This document shows positions 56,956-64,000 of a stretch of 64,000 nucleotides of DNA, one piece after another. A program made the translations under genes and the position numbers. The number at the start of each line of letters is the position of its first letter. Positions within the stretch are counted from its first letter, which is position 1. Source of the stretch: Amycolatopsis sp. FBCC-B4732 (GTDB lineage: Bacteria; Actinomycetota; Actinomycetes; Mycobacteriales; Pseudonocardiaceae); NCBI RefSeq assembly GCF_023008405.1, contig NZ_CP095376.1, positions 7,606,501 to 7,670,500 of the forward strand, given 5' to 3'. The notes below the pieces were generated by a model, which was given only the letters and a program-made list of their open reading frames with translations, was not told the DNA's origin and did not search any database.

Positions 56956-57831
56956 ATGGCTTCAGTGAGCGAGTGGATCGAGGGGGCCCGGCCCCGGACG
57001 CTGCCCAACGCGGTGGCGCCGGTCGTGGCGGGGGTCGGCGCGGCAATCGCGCTGGACGCGTTTTCCTGGTGGCGTTCGGTCCTGGCGCTGCTGGTCTCGC
57101 TCTCGCTGATCGTCGGCGTCAATTACGCCAACGACTACTCCGACGGCATCCGCGGCACGGACGAGCACCGCGTCGGGCCGCTGCGGCTGGTCGGTTCCGG
57201 GGTCGCGGCGCCCAAGGCCGTGCTGACCGCCGCGCTGGTTTCGCTGGGGCTGGCCGGGGTGCTGGGGCTCGTGCTGGTGGTCGCCAGCGGGCACTGGTGG
57301 CTGCTCGTGATGGGCGCGCTGTGCATCCTCGGCGCGTGGTTCTACACCGGCGGCAAGAAGCCCTACGGCTACTACGGCTTCGGCGAGATCGCCGTGTTCG
57401 TCTTCTTCGGCCTGGCCGGCGTGCTCGGCACGGTGTACGTCCAGGCGGGCCGGGTCAGCTGGGCCGCGCTGGCGTGCGCGGTCGCGGTCGGCGCGTTCTC
57501 GACGGCGGTCCTGACCGCCAACAACCTGCGCGACATCCCGACGGACATCGAGTCGGGCAAGCGCACCCTGGCCACCCGCCTCGGCGACGGCGGCACCCGG
57601 CGGCTCTACCTGGTGCTGATCGCGGTGCCGTACGTGCTCGGCGTGGTGCTCGGGATCTTCCACCCGCTGCTGCTGATCACCCTCGTGACGGCGCCGATGC
57701 TGCTGAAGTCGGTCCGCGCGGTCGGCGGCGGGCAGCAGGGGCGGGCCCTGATCCCGGCGCTGCGGGACACCGGCCTGGCGATGCTCGCCTGGGCCGTGCT
57801 CGCCGCCGTCGCACTGGCCTTCCAGCGGTGA
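56956..57831 (+). CDS. menA: 1,4-dihydroxy-2-naphthoate polyprenyltransferase
   Basis: The 291-residue polytopic UbiA-family prenyltransferase has the first Asp-rich motif [17 protein letters not shown], the second [18 protein letters not shown], and the N-terminal [18 protein letters not shown]. Eight or nine helices are evident. It joins the polyprenyl tail to dihydroxynaphthoate in the membrane. The ATG chosen gives the family length; another ATG six codons upstream is possible. It starts 23 bases after the regulator stop, so it may be co-transcribed with it. Confidence 0.94.
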   Translation: MASVSEWIEGARPRTLPNAVAPVVAGVGAAIALDAFSWWRSVLALLVSLSLIVGVNYANDYSDGIRGTDEHRVGPLRLVGSGVAAPKAVLTAALVSLGLAGVLGLVLVVASGHWWLLVMGALCILGAWFYTGGKKPYGYYGFGEIAVFVFFGLAGVLGTVYVQAGRVSWAALACAVAVGAFSTAVLTANNLRDIPTDIESGKRTLATRLGDGGTRRLYLVLIAVPYVLGVVLGIFHPLLLITLVTAPMLLKSVRAVGGGQQGRALIPALRDTGLAMLAWAVLAAVALAFQR

Positions 57832-57942
57832 GATCCGGAAAGGTCGGCCGACCTGGATAGCGGGCCTCGCCGACGGCCCTTGCGGAAGCAGCAGCGAGCG
57901 TGTGCCATTTATGGCGACCACGACCGCCGTCGCGCTCGGCCT

Positions 57943-59028
57943 CTAACCCTCCGGGGCGAAGAACTTCCCGGTCGTCAGGAACTCCTCGAACAACGCCGTG
58001 TGCGGGGCCAGGTCCAGGCCCTGCTGCGCCAGCCAGTCGTCGTTGTAGTACGTGTGCGCGTACCGCTCGCCGCCGTCGCAGAGCAGCGTCACGACGCTGC
58101 CCGCCTGGCCGTCCTCGACCATCCGGGAGATGAGCCGGAACGCGCCGTAGAGGTTGGTGCCGGTCGAGCCACCCGCCCAGTGGCCGGTGCGCTCGCGCAG
58201 CAGGCGGATGGCCGCCAGGGAGCCCGCGTCGGGGATCCGGAACATCTCGTCGATGACGCCCGGCACGAACGACGGCTCGCAGCGCGGGCGCCCGATGCCT
58301 TCGATCCGGGACGGCATGCCGGTGGCGTAGTCGAGCGCGCCGGTCTCCCAGGCGCCGTAGAACGACGAGTTCTCCGGGTCGACGACGCAGACCTTCGTGG
58401 TGTGCCGCTTGTAGCGGACGTACCGGCCGAAGGTCGCGCTCGTGCCGCCGGTGCCCGCGCCGACGACGATCCAGCTGGGCACCGGGTGGCGCTCCGAGCG
58501 CATCTGCGCGAACACCGACTCGGCGATGTTGTTGTTGCCGCGCCAGTCGGTCGCGCGCTCGGCGTAGGTGAACTGGTCGAGGTAGTGCCCGTCGCACTCG
58601 GCCGCGAGCCGCTCGGCCTCGGGGTACATCGCCGGGGCTTCGTCGACGTAGTGGCACTCGCCGCCGTAGAACTCGATGAGGGCGATCTTCTCCCTCGACG
58701 TCTTGCGCGGCACGACGGTGATGAAGCGCAGCCCGAGCATGCGGGCGAAGTAGGCCTCGGACACCGCGGTCGAGCCGCTGGAGGCCTCGACGAGCACGGT
58801 GTCCGGCCCGATGTGGCCGTTGACCAGCCCGTAGAGGAGCAGCGACCGGGCCAGGCGGTGCTTGAGCGAGCCGGTCGGGTGGACGGACTCGTCCTTGAGG
58901 TAGAGGTCGATGCCCCACTCCGGGGGCAGCGGGAAGACGTGCAGGTGCGTGTCGGCGCTGCGGTTGGCGTCGGCCTCGATGATGCGGACGGCCTCGCGGA
59001 CCCAGCTGCGGCTGTGCGGGCGGCTCAC
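57943..59028 (-). CDS. PLP-dependent cysteine synthase-like enzyme
   Basis: The 361-residue fold-type II PLP enzyme has the Schiff-base lysine in [22 protein letters not shown] and substrate loop [14 protein letters not shown]. The phosphate-binding glycine loop is [16 protein letters not shown]. It continues with [13 protein letters not shown] and a C-terminal [17 protein letters not shown] typical of an actinobacterial subgroup near M. tuberculosis Cds1, which degrades cysteine to pyruvate, ammonia and sulfide. Synthase or desulfhydrase activity cannot be decided here. The GTG start overlaps the upstream stop as GTGA. Confidence 0.85.
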   Translation of the reverse strand: MSRPHSRSWVREAVRIIEADANRSADTHLHVFPLPPEWGIDLYLKDESVHPTGSLKHRLARSLLLYGLVNGHIGPDTVLVEASSGSTAVSEAYFARMLGLRFITVVPRKTSREKIALIEFYGGECHYVDEAPAMYPEAERLAAECDGHYLDQFTYAERATDWRGNNNIAESVFAQMRSERHPVPSWIVVGAGTGGTSATFGRYVRYKRHTTKVCVVDPENSSFYGAWETGALDYATGMPSRIEGIGRPRCEPSFVPGVIDEMFRIPDAGSLAAIRLLRERTGHWAGGSTGTNLYGAFRLISRMVEDGQAGSVVTLLCDGGERYAHTYYNDDWLAQQGLDLAPHTALFEEFLTTGKFFAPEG

Positions 59029-59312
59029 TCCGGCTGCCCGGCGGTGTCCCCGCGGAGCTGGGCGCGCAGCTGGGCACGGGCCCGGGCGCGCTTCTCGTTG
59101 CGCTTCGCCAGGCCGGCCGTGACGCGGGCGTTGAGGCCGCGGAAGAGCAGCAGGCCGAGCGGGAGCCCGACGACCAGGCCGATGAGCAGCGCCACCAGCA
59201 GCGGCACGCCGGCCAGGGACAGGCCCCACGCGATCGCCCCGACCAGCACGAACCGCGCCAGCAGGTACAGCGTCAGGTCACGCGGCAGGTTTCCGGCCTT
59301 CTCGTCGCTCAC
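59025..59312 (-). CDS. DUF4229-like two-helix membrane protein
   Basis: The 95-residue protein has two hydrophobic helices ([22 protein letters not shown] and [21 protein letters not shown]) and a strongly basic tail ([18 protein letters not shown]). Size and layout match the DUF4229 family, whose function is unknown. The coupling to the cysteine synthase-like gene by GTGA overlap suggests a joint function. Confidence 0.75.
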   Translation of the reverse strand: MSDEKAGNLPRDLTLYLLARFVLVGAIAWGLSLAGVPLLVALLIGLVVGLPLGLLLFRGLNARVTAGLAKRNEKRARARAQLRAQLRGDTAGQPE

Positions 59313-59323
59313 ACCAACGCAGG

Positions 59324-59797
59324 CTACGCCCCGCCCGCCCGGTCCTTCTGCAGGCCCGCGTTGTTCGGGCGCCCCTCGAACCGCGTCGAGAGCACGACCG
59401 TGGTGTTCGTCCGCCCGACGCCGGGGATGCGCCGGAGCCGGCCCAGGGCCCGCTCCAGGTCGTCGACGGTCGCCACGCGCACCTTGACGACGAACGCTTC
59501 GTCGCCCGCCACCGCGTAGCAGCTCTCGACCTCGTCGAGCTCGCCGAGCGCTTGGGCGACGTCGTCCTCGGTCGCGGTGTCGGTGGGATGGATGCCGACG
59601 AGGGCGGTGACGCCGAGCCCGACCGAGCTCGGGTCCACGACCGCGTGGTAGCCGGTGATCACGCCGGCGGCTTCCAGCTTGCCGACCCGCTCGTGCACCG
59701 ATGACGCGGACAGCCCGACGGCCCGCCCGAGATCGGCGTAGGTGGCCCGTCCGTTGATACGCAACGCCGCGATGATCTTCCGGTCCAACTGATCCAC
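59324..59797 (-). CDS. Lrp/AsnC family transcriptional regulator
   Basis: The 157-residue protein has an N-terminal HTH (LDRKIIAALRINGRATYADLGRAVGLSASSVHERVGKLEAAGVI) and a RAM effector domain (VTALVGIHPTDTATEDDVAQALGELDEVESCYAVAGDEAFVVKVRV). GTG at the VDQLDRK position is chosen, with an in-frame GTG three codons earlier possible. It ends 11 bases from the DUF4229 gene start in the same direction, so it may control or be co-transcribed with the cysteine enzyme pair, which fits an amino-acid sensor. Confidence 0.85.
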   Translation of the reverse strand: MDQLDRKIIAALRINGRATYADLGRAVGLSASSVHERVGKLEAAGVITGYHAVVDPSSVGLGVTALVGIHPTDTATEDDVAQALGELDEVESCYAVAGDEAFVVKVRVATVDDLERALGRLRRIPGVGRTNTTVVLSTRFEGRPNNAGLQKDRAGGA

Positions 59798-59876
59798 GGG
59801 GATCACTCTATGCGGTTGGACAATCCCCCATTGGCACCACACCTCGCTGCCGGTGACCCGCGCGAACGGCGTTCCC

Positions 59877-59987
59877 GCACTTCACGTCACGAAATTTTAG
59901 TTGCACACCGTAAACAAACTGTCCGTTTTGACCTTTAAGGGCTCTTTACTCTTGGACAACCGTTCGAGTACCCGACGGGTGAAGTGC
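59877..59987. promoter_or_regulatory. AT-rich bldC upstream region flanked by inverted repeat
   Basis: GCACTTCAC (59877-59885) and GTGAAGTGC (59979-59987) are perfect 9-base arms. They enclose about 93 bases that are unusually AT-rich for this genome and contain TTTTGACCTTTAAGG and TTTACTCTTGG, candidate promoter elements for bldC or the divergent lrp. The spacing of -35 and -10 candidates is not ideal. Confidence 0.4.
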
Positions 59988-60076
59988 AACGATTGCCGTG
60001 TTGGCTACCCCGGCGCGACGGGCAGAAGGGCCCGGATGCCTCCGGTATAGCAGTGAGTTCGTTAAGGAGGCGGAAA

Positions 60077-60289
60077 ATGACCGCGACGATGGGCGGACGC
60101 CTGCTCACCCCAGGCGAGGTGGCAGCGCTGTTCCGGGTGGACCCCAAGACGGTGACGCGGTGGGCGACGGCGGGGCGGATCGGCTCGATCCGGACCCCGG
60201 GCGGGCACCGGCGGTTCCGGGAGTCCGAGGTGAACGAGCTCCTGGCCGAGCTGACCACCGACGCCAGCGAACCGGCGCGCAACGCCTGA
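60077..60289 (+). CDS. bldC: BldC developmental regulator (MerR-like HTH)
   Basis: The 70-residue DNA-binding protein consists of a single winged HTH: LLTPGEVAALFRVDPKTVTRWATAGRIGSIRTPGGHRRFRESEVNELL. This matches what I recall of Streptomyces BldC almost throughout, including the PKTVTRWA recognition helix and GGHRR wing. BldC binds direct repeats cooperatively and delays the onset of sporulation; in other actinomycetes it is a general regulator. The start is well supported by AAGGAGG six bases upstream. A long leader and an AT-rich promoter region precede it. Confidence 0.9.
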   Translation: MTATMGGRLLTPGEVAALFRVDPKTVTRWATAGRIGSIRTPGGHRRFRESEVNELLAELTTDASEPARNA

Positions 60290-60303
60290 ACCACCTCCGG
60301 CGC

Positions 60304-60350
60304 AGGGCCGTGTCGGGTACGGGGAACCACCCCGTCCCGCGCGGCCCTTT
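60304..60350 (+). terminator. Terminator after bldC
   Basis: The outer stem agggccg/cggccct and inner stem cgggg/ccccg are followed by TTT. It lies 14 bases past the bldC stop. Confidence 0.65.
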
Positions 60351-60440
60351 GTCGTTGCCGTCGTCACCCGCACGACGACGTTGGCGCCCAAACCCGGCTG
60401 AAGAGGCTAACCTCGGGGGACCCACACGGAAGGATCCGGC

Positions 60441-60623
60441 ATGCTCGCTCTGCTCGCGGCGGTCGGCGCGCTGGTCGTCGCCCTGCTCCTGTGGCGGTCG
60501 TTCGCCGGTCAGCGGATGGTGCCGTCGACCCCGCGCCGCGCCCCGCTCGCCCCGGACGACGACCCCGACTTCCTGCGCCAGCTGGCCGAACAGCAGCGCA
60601 AGCGCCGGGACGAAGACGGCTGA
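60441..60623 (+). CDS. Small single-helix membrane protein (60 aa), unknown
   Basis: The 60-residue protein is one N-terminal helix (MLALLAAVGALVVALLLWRSF) followed by a charged cytoplasmic segment (DDDPDFLRQLAEQQRKRRDEDG). The ATG is preceded by GGAAGGA at good distance, so it is probably real. No family is recognised; similar tiny proteins are common in actinomycetes. It lies between bldC and the MinD-like gene. Confidence 0.6.
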   Translation: MLALLAAVGALVVALLLWRSFAGQRMVPSTPRRAPLAPDDDPDFLRQLAEQQRKRRDEDG

Positions 60624-60766
60624 GCCCTCGCGGGTCCACGCCCGCCGCTCCCCTGCCGGACCGGCCTCCACCCGCGGCCGAGTGCCCTCCGGGCCACCCC
60701 CACGGCTTTACCTTCGCCGACCCCACCGCCGCGAACCCGGCTGACCGGACGCGGCCGGGTTCCCGG

Positions 60767-60819
60767 GTCGCGAATGACTCGTTCGGGACGCCAGAGGTCG
60801 CCAATGACTCATTCGCGAC
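60767..60819. repeat. Paired 23-base AATGACTCATT-type elements forming an inverted structure
   Basis: Two 23-base units (60767-60789 and 60797-60819), 30 bases apart, both contain the string AATGACTC. Unit 2 has the palindrome AATGACTCATT. The outer arms GTCGCGAATGA and TCATTCGCGAC are perfectly complementary, so the pair can fold as one stem-loop. They lie 37 bases beyond the stop of the leftward MinD-like gene. The form recalls dispersed intergenic elements of Amycolatopsis. Confidence 0.65.
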
Positions 60820-60855
60820 CTTCGAGCACCCCGGGTCCCGGCTCCGGAGCGGGCT

Positions 60856-62256
60856 TTACCGGTAGCCCTGCGAGAGCGGGGTCGCGAAGCCGTCGGCGAC
60901 CGTGGCCGCCAGCTCCAGCAGGGAGAGGCGGGTGTCGCCGCTCAGGCGGTCCAGCTCGATCTCCGCGCCTTCCTCCAGGTGCGGGTCGAAGGGCACCTTG
61001 CAGACCGCCCGGACCTTCGCGCCGAAGTGGGCCGAGAGCTTGTCGAGGTCGACCGAACCGCCCTTGGGGCGGACCGAGTTGATCACCGCGACCGAGCGCT
61101 TGACCAGCTCGCCGTAGCCGTGGGCCTCGAGCCAGTCCAGGGTCGCCGAGGCGCTGCGGGCACCGTCGACCGAACCGGACGAGACCACCACCAGCGCGTC
61201 CGCGACGTCCAGGACGCCCTTCATCGCCGAGTGCATCAGTCCGGTGCCGCAGTCGGTGAGCACGATGTTGTAGAAGTGCTCCAGCAGGTTGACCGTGCGC
61301 CGGTAGTCGTCCTCGGAGAAGGCCTCCGACACGGCCGGGTCCTGCTCGCTGGCGAGGATTTCCAGCCGGCTGGAGCCCTGGGACGTGTAGGACCGGACGT
61401 CGCTGTAGCGCGTGATGCGGGCCGCGTCGCGCAGCAGGTGGCGGACCGTCGCGGTGGTCTCCAGCGGGAGCTTCTGCGACAGCGTCCCGCGGTCCGGGTT
61501 GGCGTCCACGGCGACGACGCGGTCACCGCGCAGGGAGGCGAACGTCGCACCCAGCGTCGTGGTCACCGTCGTCTTGCCGACGCCGCCCTTGAGCGACAGC
61601 ATCGCGATCTTGTAGCAGCCGCGCAGGGGCTGGTTGACGCGCGCGATGAGCTCGCGGCGGCGGGTGTCCGCCGGGCTCTCCCCCGGGTTGACCAGCTTGC
61701 CGCTGCCGACGTAGAGCGCCTTGCGCCAGCCGGACTGCGGGGGCCGCTTGACCTGCTTGACCAGGTGCGCGGTGGACAGGTCGTGGCCGTGGCCCGGCTG
61801 CGGCGGCGCCGCGTGCCGCCCGCCCTGGGGCTGCGGCAGGCCCGAAGGCTGCTGGGGCTGCTGCGGGTACTGCGCCTGGGCCTGGGCGTACTGCTGGGCC
61901 GGGTCACCGTACTGCGGCTGCAGCGGGGGCAGGTTCTGGTCGTAGCCGTACTGGGGCCCCGGCGGCACCTGGTGCGGCCCGGACACGGCCGGGTTCACCT
62001 GGTGCGGACCCGAGACGGCCGGGTTCACCTGGTGCGGACCCGACACGGCCGGGTTCACCTGGTGCGGGCCGGACACCGCCGGGTTGGGCGGCGGCGGGAC
62101 GGCCTGCGTGGGCTGCGCGTCGAAGGCCCCGGACGTCTCCGGGTGCGGGTGGGAGTCCGTCCGGTCGTCGGCGAACAGGCCCGGTTGCTGCGGGGCAGCG
62201 GCCGGGTCGGCCTGTTCGGGGTGGCCAGGAGCCGATTCTTCGCTGGGTCCGGTCAC
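60856..62256 (-). CDS. MinD/ParA-like ATPase with Pro/Gln-rich N-terminus (EspI-like)
   Basis: The 466-residue protein has a disordered N-terminal 165 residues containing four exact copies of NPAVSGPHQV (residues 58-97) and Pro/Gln/Tyr-rich stretches. A MinD/ParA-type ATPase follows, with deviant Walker A KGGVGKTT at 223-230, VVAVDANPDRGTLSQKL and VLTDCGTGLMHSAMKGVLDVADALVVVSSGSVDGARSA. The linker GWRKALYVGSGKLVNPGESPADTRRRELIARVNQPLRG resembles EspI and related ESX-linked ATPases. In mycobacteria a similar gene lies next to ccsA. The role here is open: secretion, polarity or membrane assembly. Confidence 0.75.
   Translation of the reverse strand: MTGPSEESAPGHPEQADPAAAPQQPGLFADDRTDSHPHPETSGAFDAQPTQAVPPPPNPAVSGPHQVNPAVSGPHQVNPAVSGPHQVNPAVSGPHQVPPGPQYGYDQNLPPLQPQYGDPAQQYAQAQAQYPQQPQQPSGLPQPQGGRHAAPPQPGHGHDLSTAHLVKQVKRPPQSGWRKALYVGSGKLVNPGESPADTRRRELIARVNQPLRGCYKIAMLSLKGGVGKTTVTTTLGATFASLRGDRVVAVDANPDRGTLSQKLPLETTATVRHLLRDAARITRYSDVRSYTSQGSSRLEILASEQDPAVSEAFSEDDYRRTVNLLEHFYNIVLTDCGTGLMHSAMKGVLDVADALVVVSSGSVDGARSASATLDWLEAHGYGELVKRSVAVINSVRPKGGSVDLDKLSAHFGAKVRAVCKVPFDPHLEEGAEIELDRLSGDTRLSLLELAATVADGFATPLSQGYR
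61966..62085. repeat. Four tandem 30-base coding repeats
   Basis: Four consecutive 30-base units, each reading cacctggtgcgg...acggccgggtt or with one to four substitutions, encode NPAVSGPHQV four times on the minus strand. Copies 2 and 3 are almost identical at DNA level, which suggests recent slippage or unequal crossover, so copy number probably varies between strains. Confidence 0.9.
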
Positions 62257-62332
62257 CGGTGTAAACCTCCGCGCACTCGCCCCGACATCATTCCCCCTGG
62301 CGACGACGGTAGTCGGCGAACCCGCGGGACGC

Positions 62333-63301
62333 TCAGCCCACCCCGGCGTAGGAGTGCAGGCCCGCGGTGACGAGGTTCACGAAGAACAGGTTGAAGATGA
62401 TCGCGGCGAACCCGACGATGTTGATGGCCGCGGCCCGGGCGCCGCGCCAGCCCGCCGTCGCGCGCGAGTGCAGGTAGGCCGCGTAGACCACCCAGGCGAT
62501 GAACGCGACGGTCTCCTTGGGGTCCCAGCCCCAGAACCGGCCCCACGCCGACTCGGCCCAGACGGCGCCGCAGAGCACGCCGAAGGTGAACACCGGGAAG
62601 GCGAAGATGGTGGTCCGGTAGGCGATCCGGTCGAGGACGTCGGCCGCGGGCAGCTTCGAGGCGAACCGGGCGAACTTCGTCTCGTCCTTCTCGTAGGCCG
62701 CGCGGAACAGGTAGAGGACGCTCGCGACACCCGGCACGAGGAAGACGCCGGAGCCGATGATCGCCGCCGAGACGTGGATGACCAGCCAGTACGACTGCAG
62801 CGCGGGCTGGACCGGCGCCGCGATCGTGTACAGCAGCGTGCCGTTGATGAACATCAGGATCACGACGGGCAGCAGCAGGAAGCCGGTGAGGTGGCGGACC
62901 GGGAACTTCCACATCACGAGGATCCAGGTGACCACCGTGATGAAGGTGACCGCCATGCCGTACTCGTACATGTTGCCCCACGGCGCGCGGTGCACGGCGA
63001 GCCCGCGCAGCACGATCGCCGAGAGCTGCAGCACCGCGCCGAGCACGAGCAGCGACGCGCCCATCTTGCCGATCCGCTCGGGGCGGCCTGCCGTGCGCTG
63101 CGCGGCCGGGAGCTCCTCGATGGGCGGGCCGCCGGCGCCGACCAGCTCGCGCGAGCGGCGCTGGGCGCGTTCCATGGCCAGCCGGCCCTTGGCGCCGAAG
63201 CCCTGCTCGATCAGCGTCATCATCAGCGCGACGACGTAGATCGCCGCGGCGGTGGTGTACAGCCAGTCGCTGTACTGCGACAGCGTCTCGTTGATCGGCA
63301 T
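62333..63301 (-). CDS. ccsB: Cytochrome c biogenesis protein CcsB (CcsA family)
   Basis: The 322-residue polytopic protein has the heme-handling WWD motif WGRFWGWDPKETVAFIAWVVYAAYLH and flanking conserved histidines (WLVIHVSAAIIG, RGLAVHRAPWGNMYEYG). With ResB it forms the System II heme exporter/ligase that attaches heme to apocytochrome c outside the membrane. It starts three bases after the resB stop. The usual thiol partners (CcdA, thioredoxin-like) are expected upstream, outside the window. Confidence 0.92.
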   Translation of the reverse strand: MPINETLSQYSDWLYTTAAAIYVVALMMTLIEQGFGAKGRLAMERAQRRSRELVGAGGPPIEELPAAQRTAGRPERIGKMGASLLVLGAVLQLSAIVLRGLAVHRAPWGNMYEYGMAVTFITVVTWILVMWKFPVRHLTGFLLLPVVILMFINGTLLYTIAAPVQPALQSYWLVIHVSAAIIGSGVFLVPGVASVLYLFRAAYEKDETKFARFASKLPAADVLDRIAYRTTIFAFPVFTFGVLCGAVWAESAWGRFWGWDPKETVAFIAWVVYAAYLHSRATAGWRGARAAAINIVGFAAIIFNLFFVNLVTAGLHSYAGVG

Positions 63302-63304
63302 GCC

Positions 63305-64000
63305 TCAGCCCTTCTGACCACTGATCAGGCGTTCACTGATCCGGTGGAACTCTTCGCCGTACCCGGCCTGGTCCGTGCGGGCCAGCCCGGCGACCTCGAT
63401 GACGGTACCCGGGTGGTCTTCGGTCCCCGGCTTCACCCGCACCCACAGCCGCCGCCGCTTGACCAGCAGTGACGCGCCGAGGCCGAGGAACATCGCGATG
63501 GCGAAGCCGAGCACGAACCCCTGCGTCGGGTCGTGGGACACCTGCAGGGAAACCCAGTGGTTGACGCCGTCGAAGCGGACCTTCGTGCCGTCGTCGAGCT
63601 TGATCTCCTGGCCGACCTTGAGGTTCTCGCGGGCGACCTTCTTCAGCCTGCCGTCGTCGACGAGCGACTGGTCGATCTCGAACACCGACTGCCCGCGCCC
63701 GGCGTCGAGGCCGAGGTCGCCGCGCATGATGTCGACGGCCACGGACGGGTCGTTCAGCTCCGGCGCCGAGGACGTCAGGACGTTGCCGTGCATGAACGAC
63801 GTCGGCGCGAACAGGCCGGTGACGGCGAGCTGGCGGGTCCGCCGCTGCACCTCGTCGGTGACGCCCGGCTGGTCGAACTTCGTCGCGCCTTCGGCGAGCA
63901 TCGTGGTCGGGTCGACCGTGCGCCACTGGGTGTTCTGGGTGCGCTTGTCGCCGTTGGGGAAGGTGACCGTGAACTGCGGCGAGTAGCCCTGGCCGAGCAG
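63305..64000 (-). CDS. resB: Cytochrome c biogenesis protein ResB, C-terminal part
   Basis: The last 231 codons of a ResB-family protein; the gene continues past the right edge. Visible are the large periplasmic beta domain (GQGYSPQFTVTFPNGDKRTQNTQWRTVDPTTMLAEG..., VRFDGVNHWVSLQVSHDPTQGFVLGF) and the last transmembrane helix (GFVLGFAIAMFLGLGASLLV). A conserved RRRLWVRV and a cytoplasmic tail (EVAGLARTDQAGYGEEFHRI) follow. It works with CcsB in System II cytochrome c maturation. Confidence 0.9.
   Translation of the reverse strand: MLGQGYSPQFTVTFPNGDKRTQNTQWRTVDPTTMLAEGATKFDQPGVTDEVQRRTRQLAVTGLFAPTSFMHGNVLTSSAPELNDPSVAVDIMRGDLGLDAGRGQSVFEIDQSLVDDGRLKKVARENLKVGQEIKLDDGTKVRFDGVNHWVSLQVSHDPTQGFVLGFAIAMFLGLGASLLVKRRRLWVRVKPGTEDHPGTVIEVAGLARTDQAGYGEEFHRISERLISGQKG

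Overview
The window is chromosomal DNA from a high-GC actinomycete, most likely a Pseudonocardiaceae member close to Amycolatopsis. The evidence is the extreme GC bias at third codon positions, the frequent GTG starts and 1-4 base start/stop overlaps, the BldC regulator, KorAB, EspG/DUF3558 secretion genes, a complete 14-gene nuo operon and actinobacterial menaquinone genes. The assignment comes from recalled family resemblance; no search was run. I saw no rRNA, tRNA, CRISPR array or insertion sequence.

Layout. (1) 1-10.1 kb, leftward: a polysaccharide locus with an AlgD-like GDP-mannose/UDP-glucose dehydrogenase, a GT4 glycosyltransferase, two Wzz-like chain-length proteins with degenerate NTPase domains, AsnB, a fused dehydrogenase/Gfo-Idh oxidoreductase, a tiny repeat ORF and the start of a heparinase II/III-like gene. 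(2) 10.3-14.6 kb: a secreted GH75 chitosanase behind a palindromic operator, a polysaccharide deacetylase, ddaH divergent from an Lrp regulator, a small membrane protein and an enoyl-CoA hydratase. (3) 14.8-17.8 kb: korAB. (4) 17.9-21.5 kb: a VOC protein, an ArfC-like membrane protein, a polyprenyl diphosphate synthase (probably for the menaquinone side chain) and a secreted protein. (5) 21.7-24.7 kb: an orphan ESX-associated cassette of four coupled genes. (6) 24.7-40.4 kb, leftward: nuoA-N, preceded by two Rex-type operators. (7) 40.9-57.8 kb: menJ, menG, menD, menB, menE and menA, interspersed with a MarR pair, two glycosyltransferases, an inositol phosphatase family protein, a secreted M1 peptidase, and a BTAD/NB-ARC/TPR regulator preceded by a 47-residue secreted peptide gene. 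(8) 57.9-64 kb: a cysteine synthase-like enzyme, a DUF4229 protein, Lrp, bldC, an EspI-like MinD ATPase, ccsB and the 3' part of resB.

Theme. Much of the window serves the respiratory chain: quinone head group (menDBE), prenyl tail (polyprenyl synthase), assembly and maturation (menA, menG, menJ), the main quinone reductase (nuo), a ferredoxin-coupled 2-oxoacid oxidoreductase (korAB) and cytochrome c maturation (ccsB/resB). The Rex sites suggest that the nuo operon senses NADH/NAD+. Several neighbours recall the Mycobacterium tuberculosis Rv0526-Rv0562 region. Least explained are the orphan ESX cassette, the leaderless 47-residue secreted peptide upstream of a TPR-type receptor-regulator, the doubly coupled repeat ORF in the polysaccharide operon, and several families of paired intergenic palindromes.
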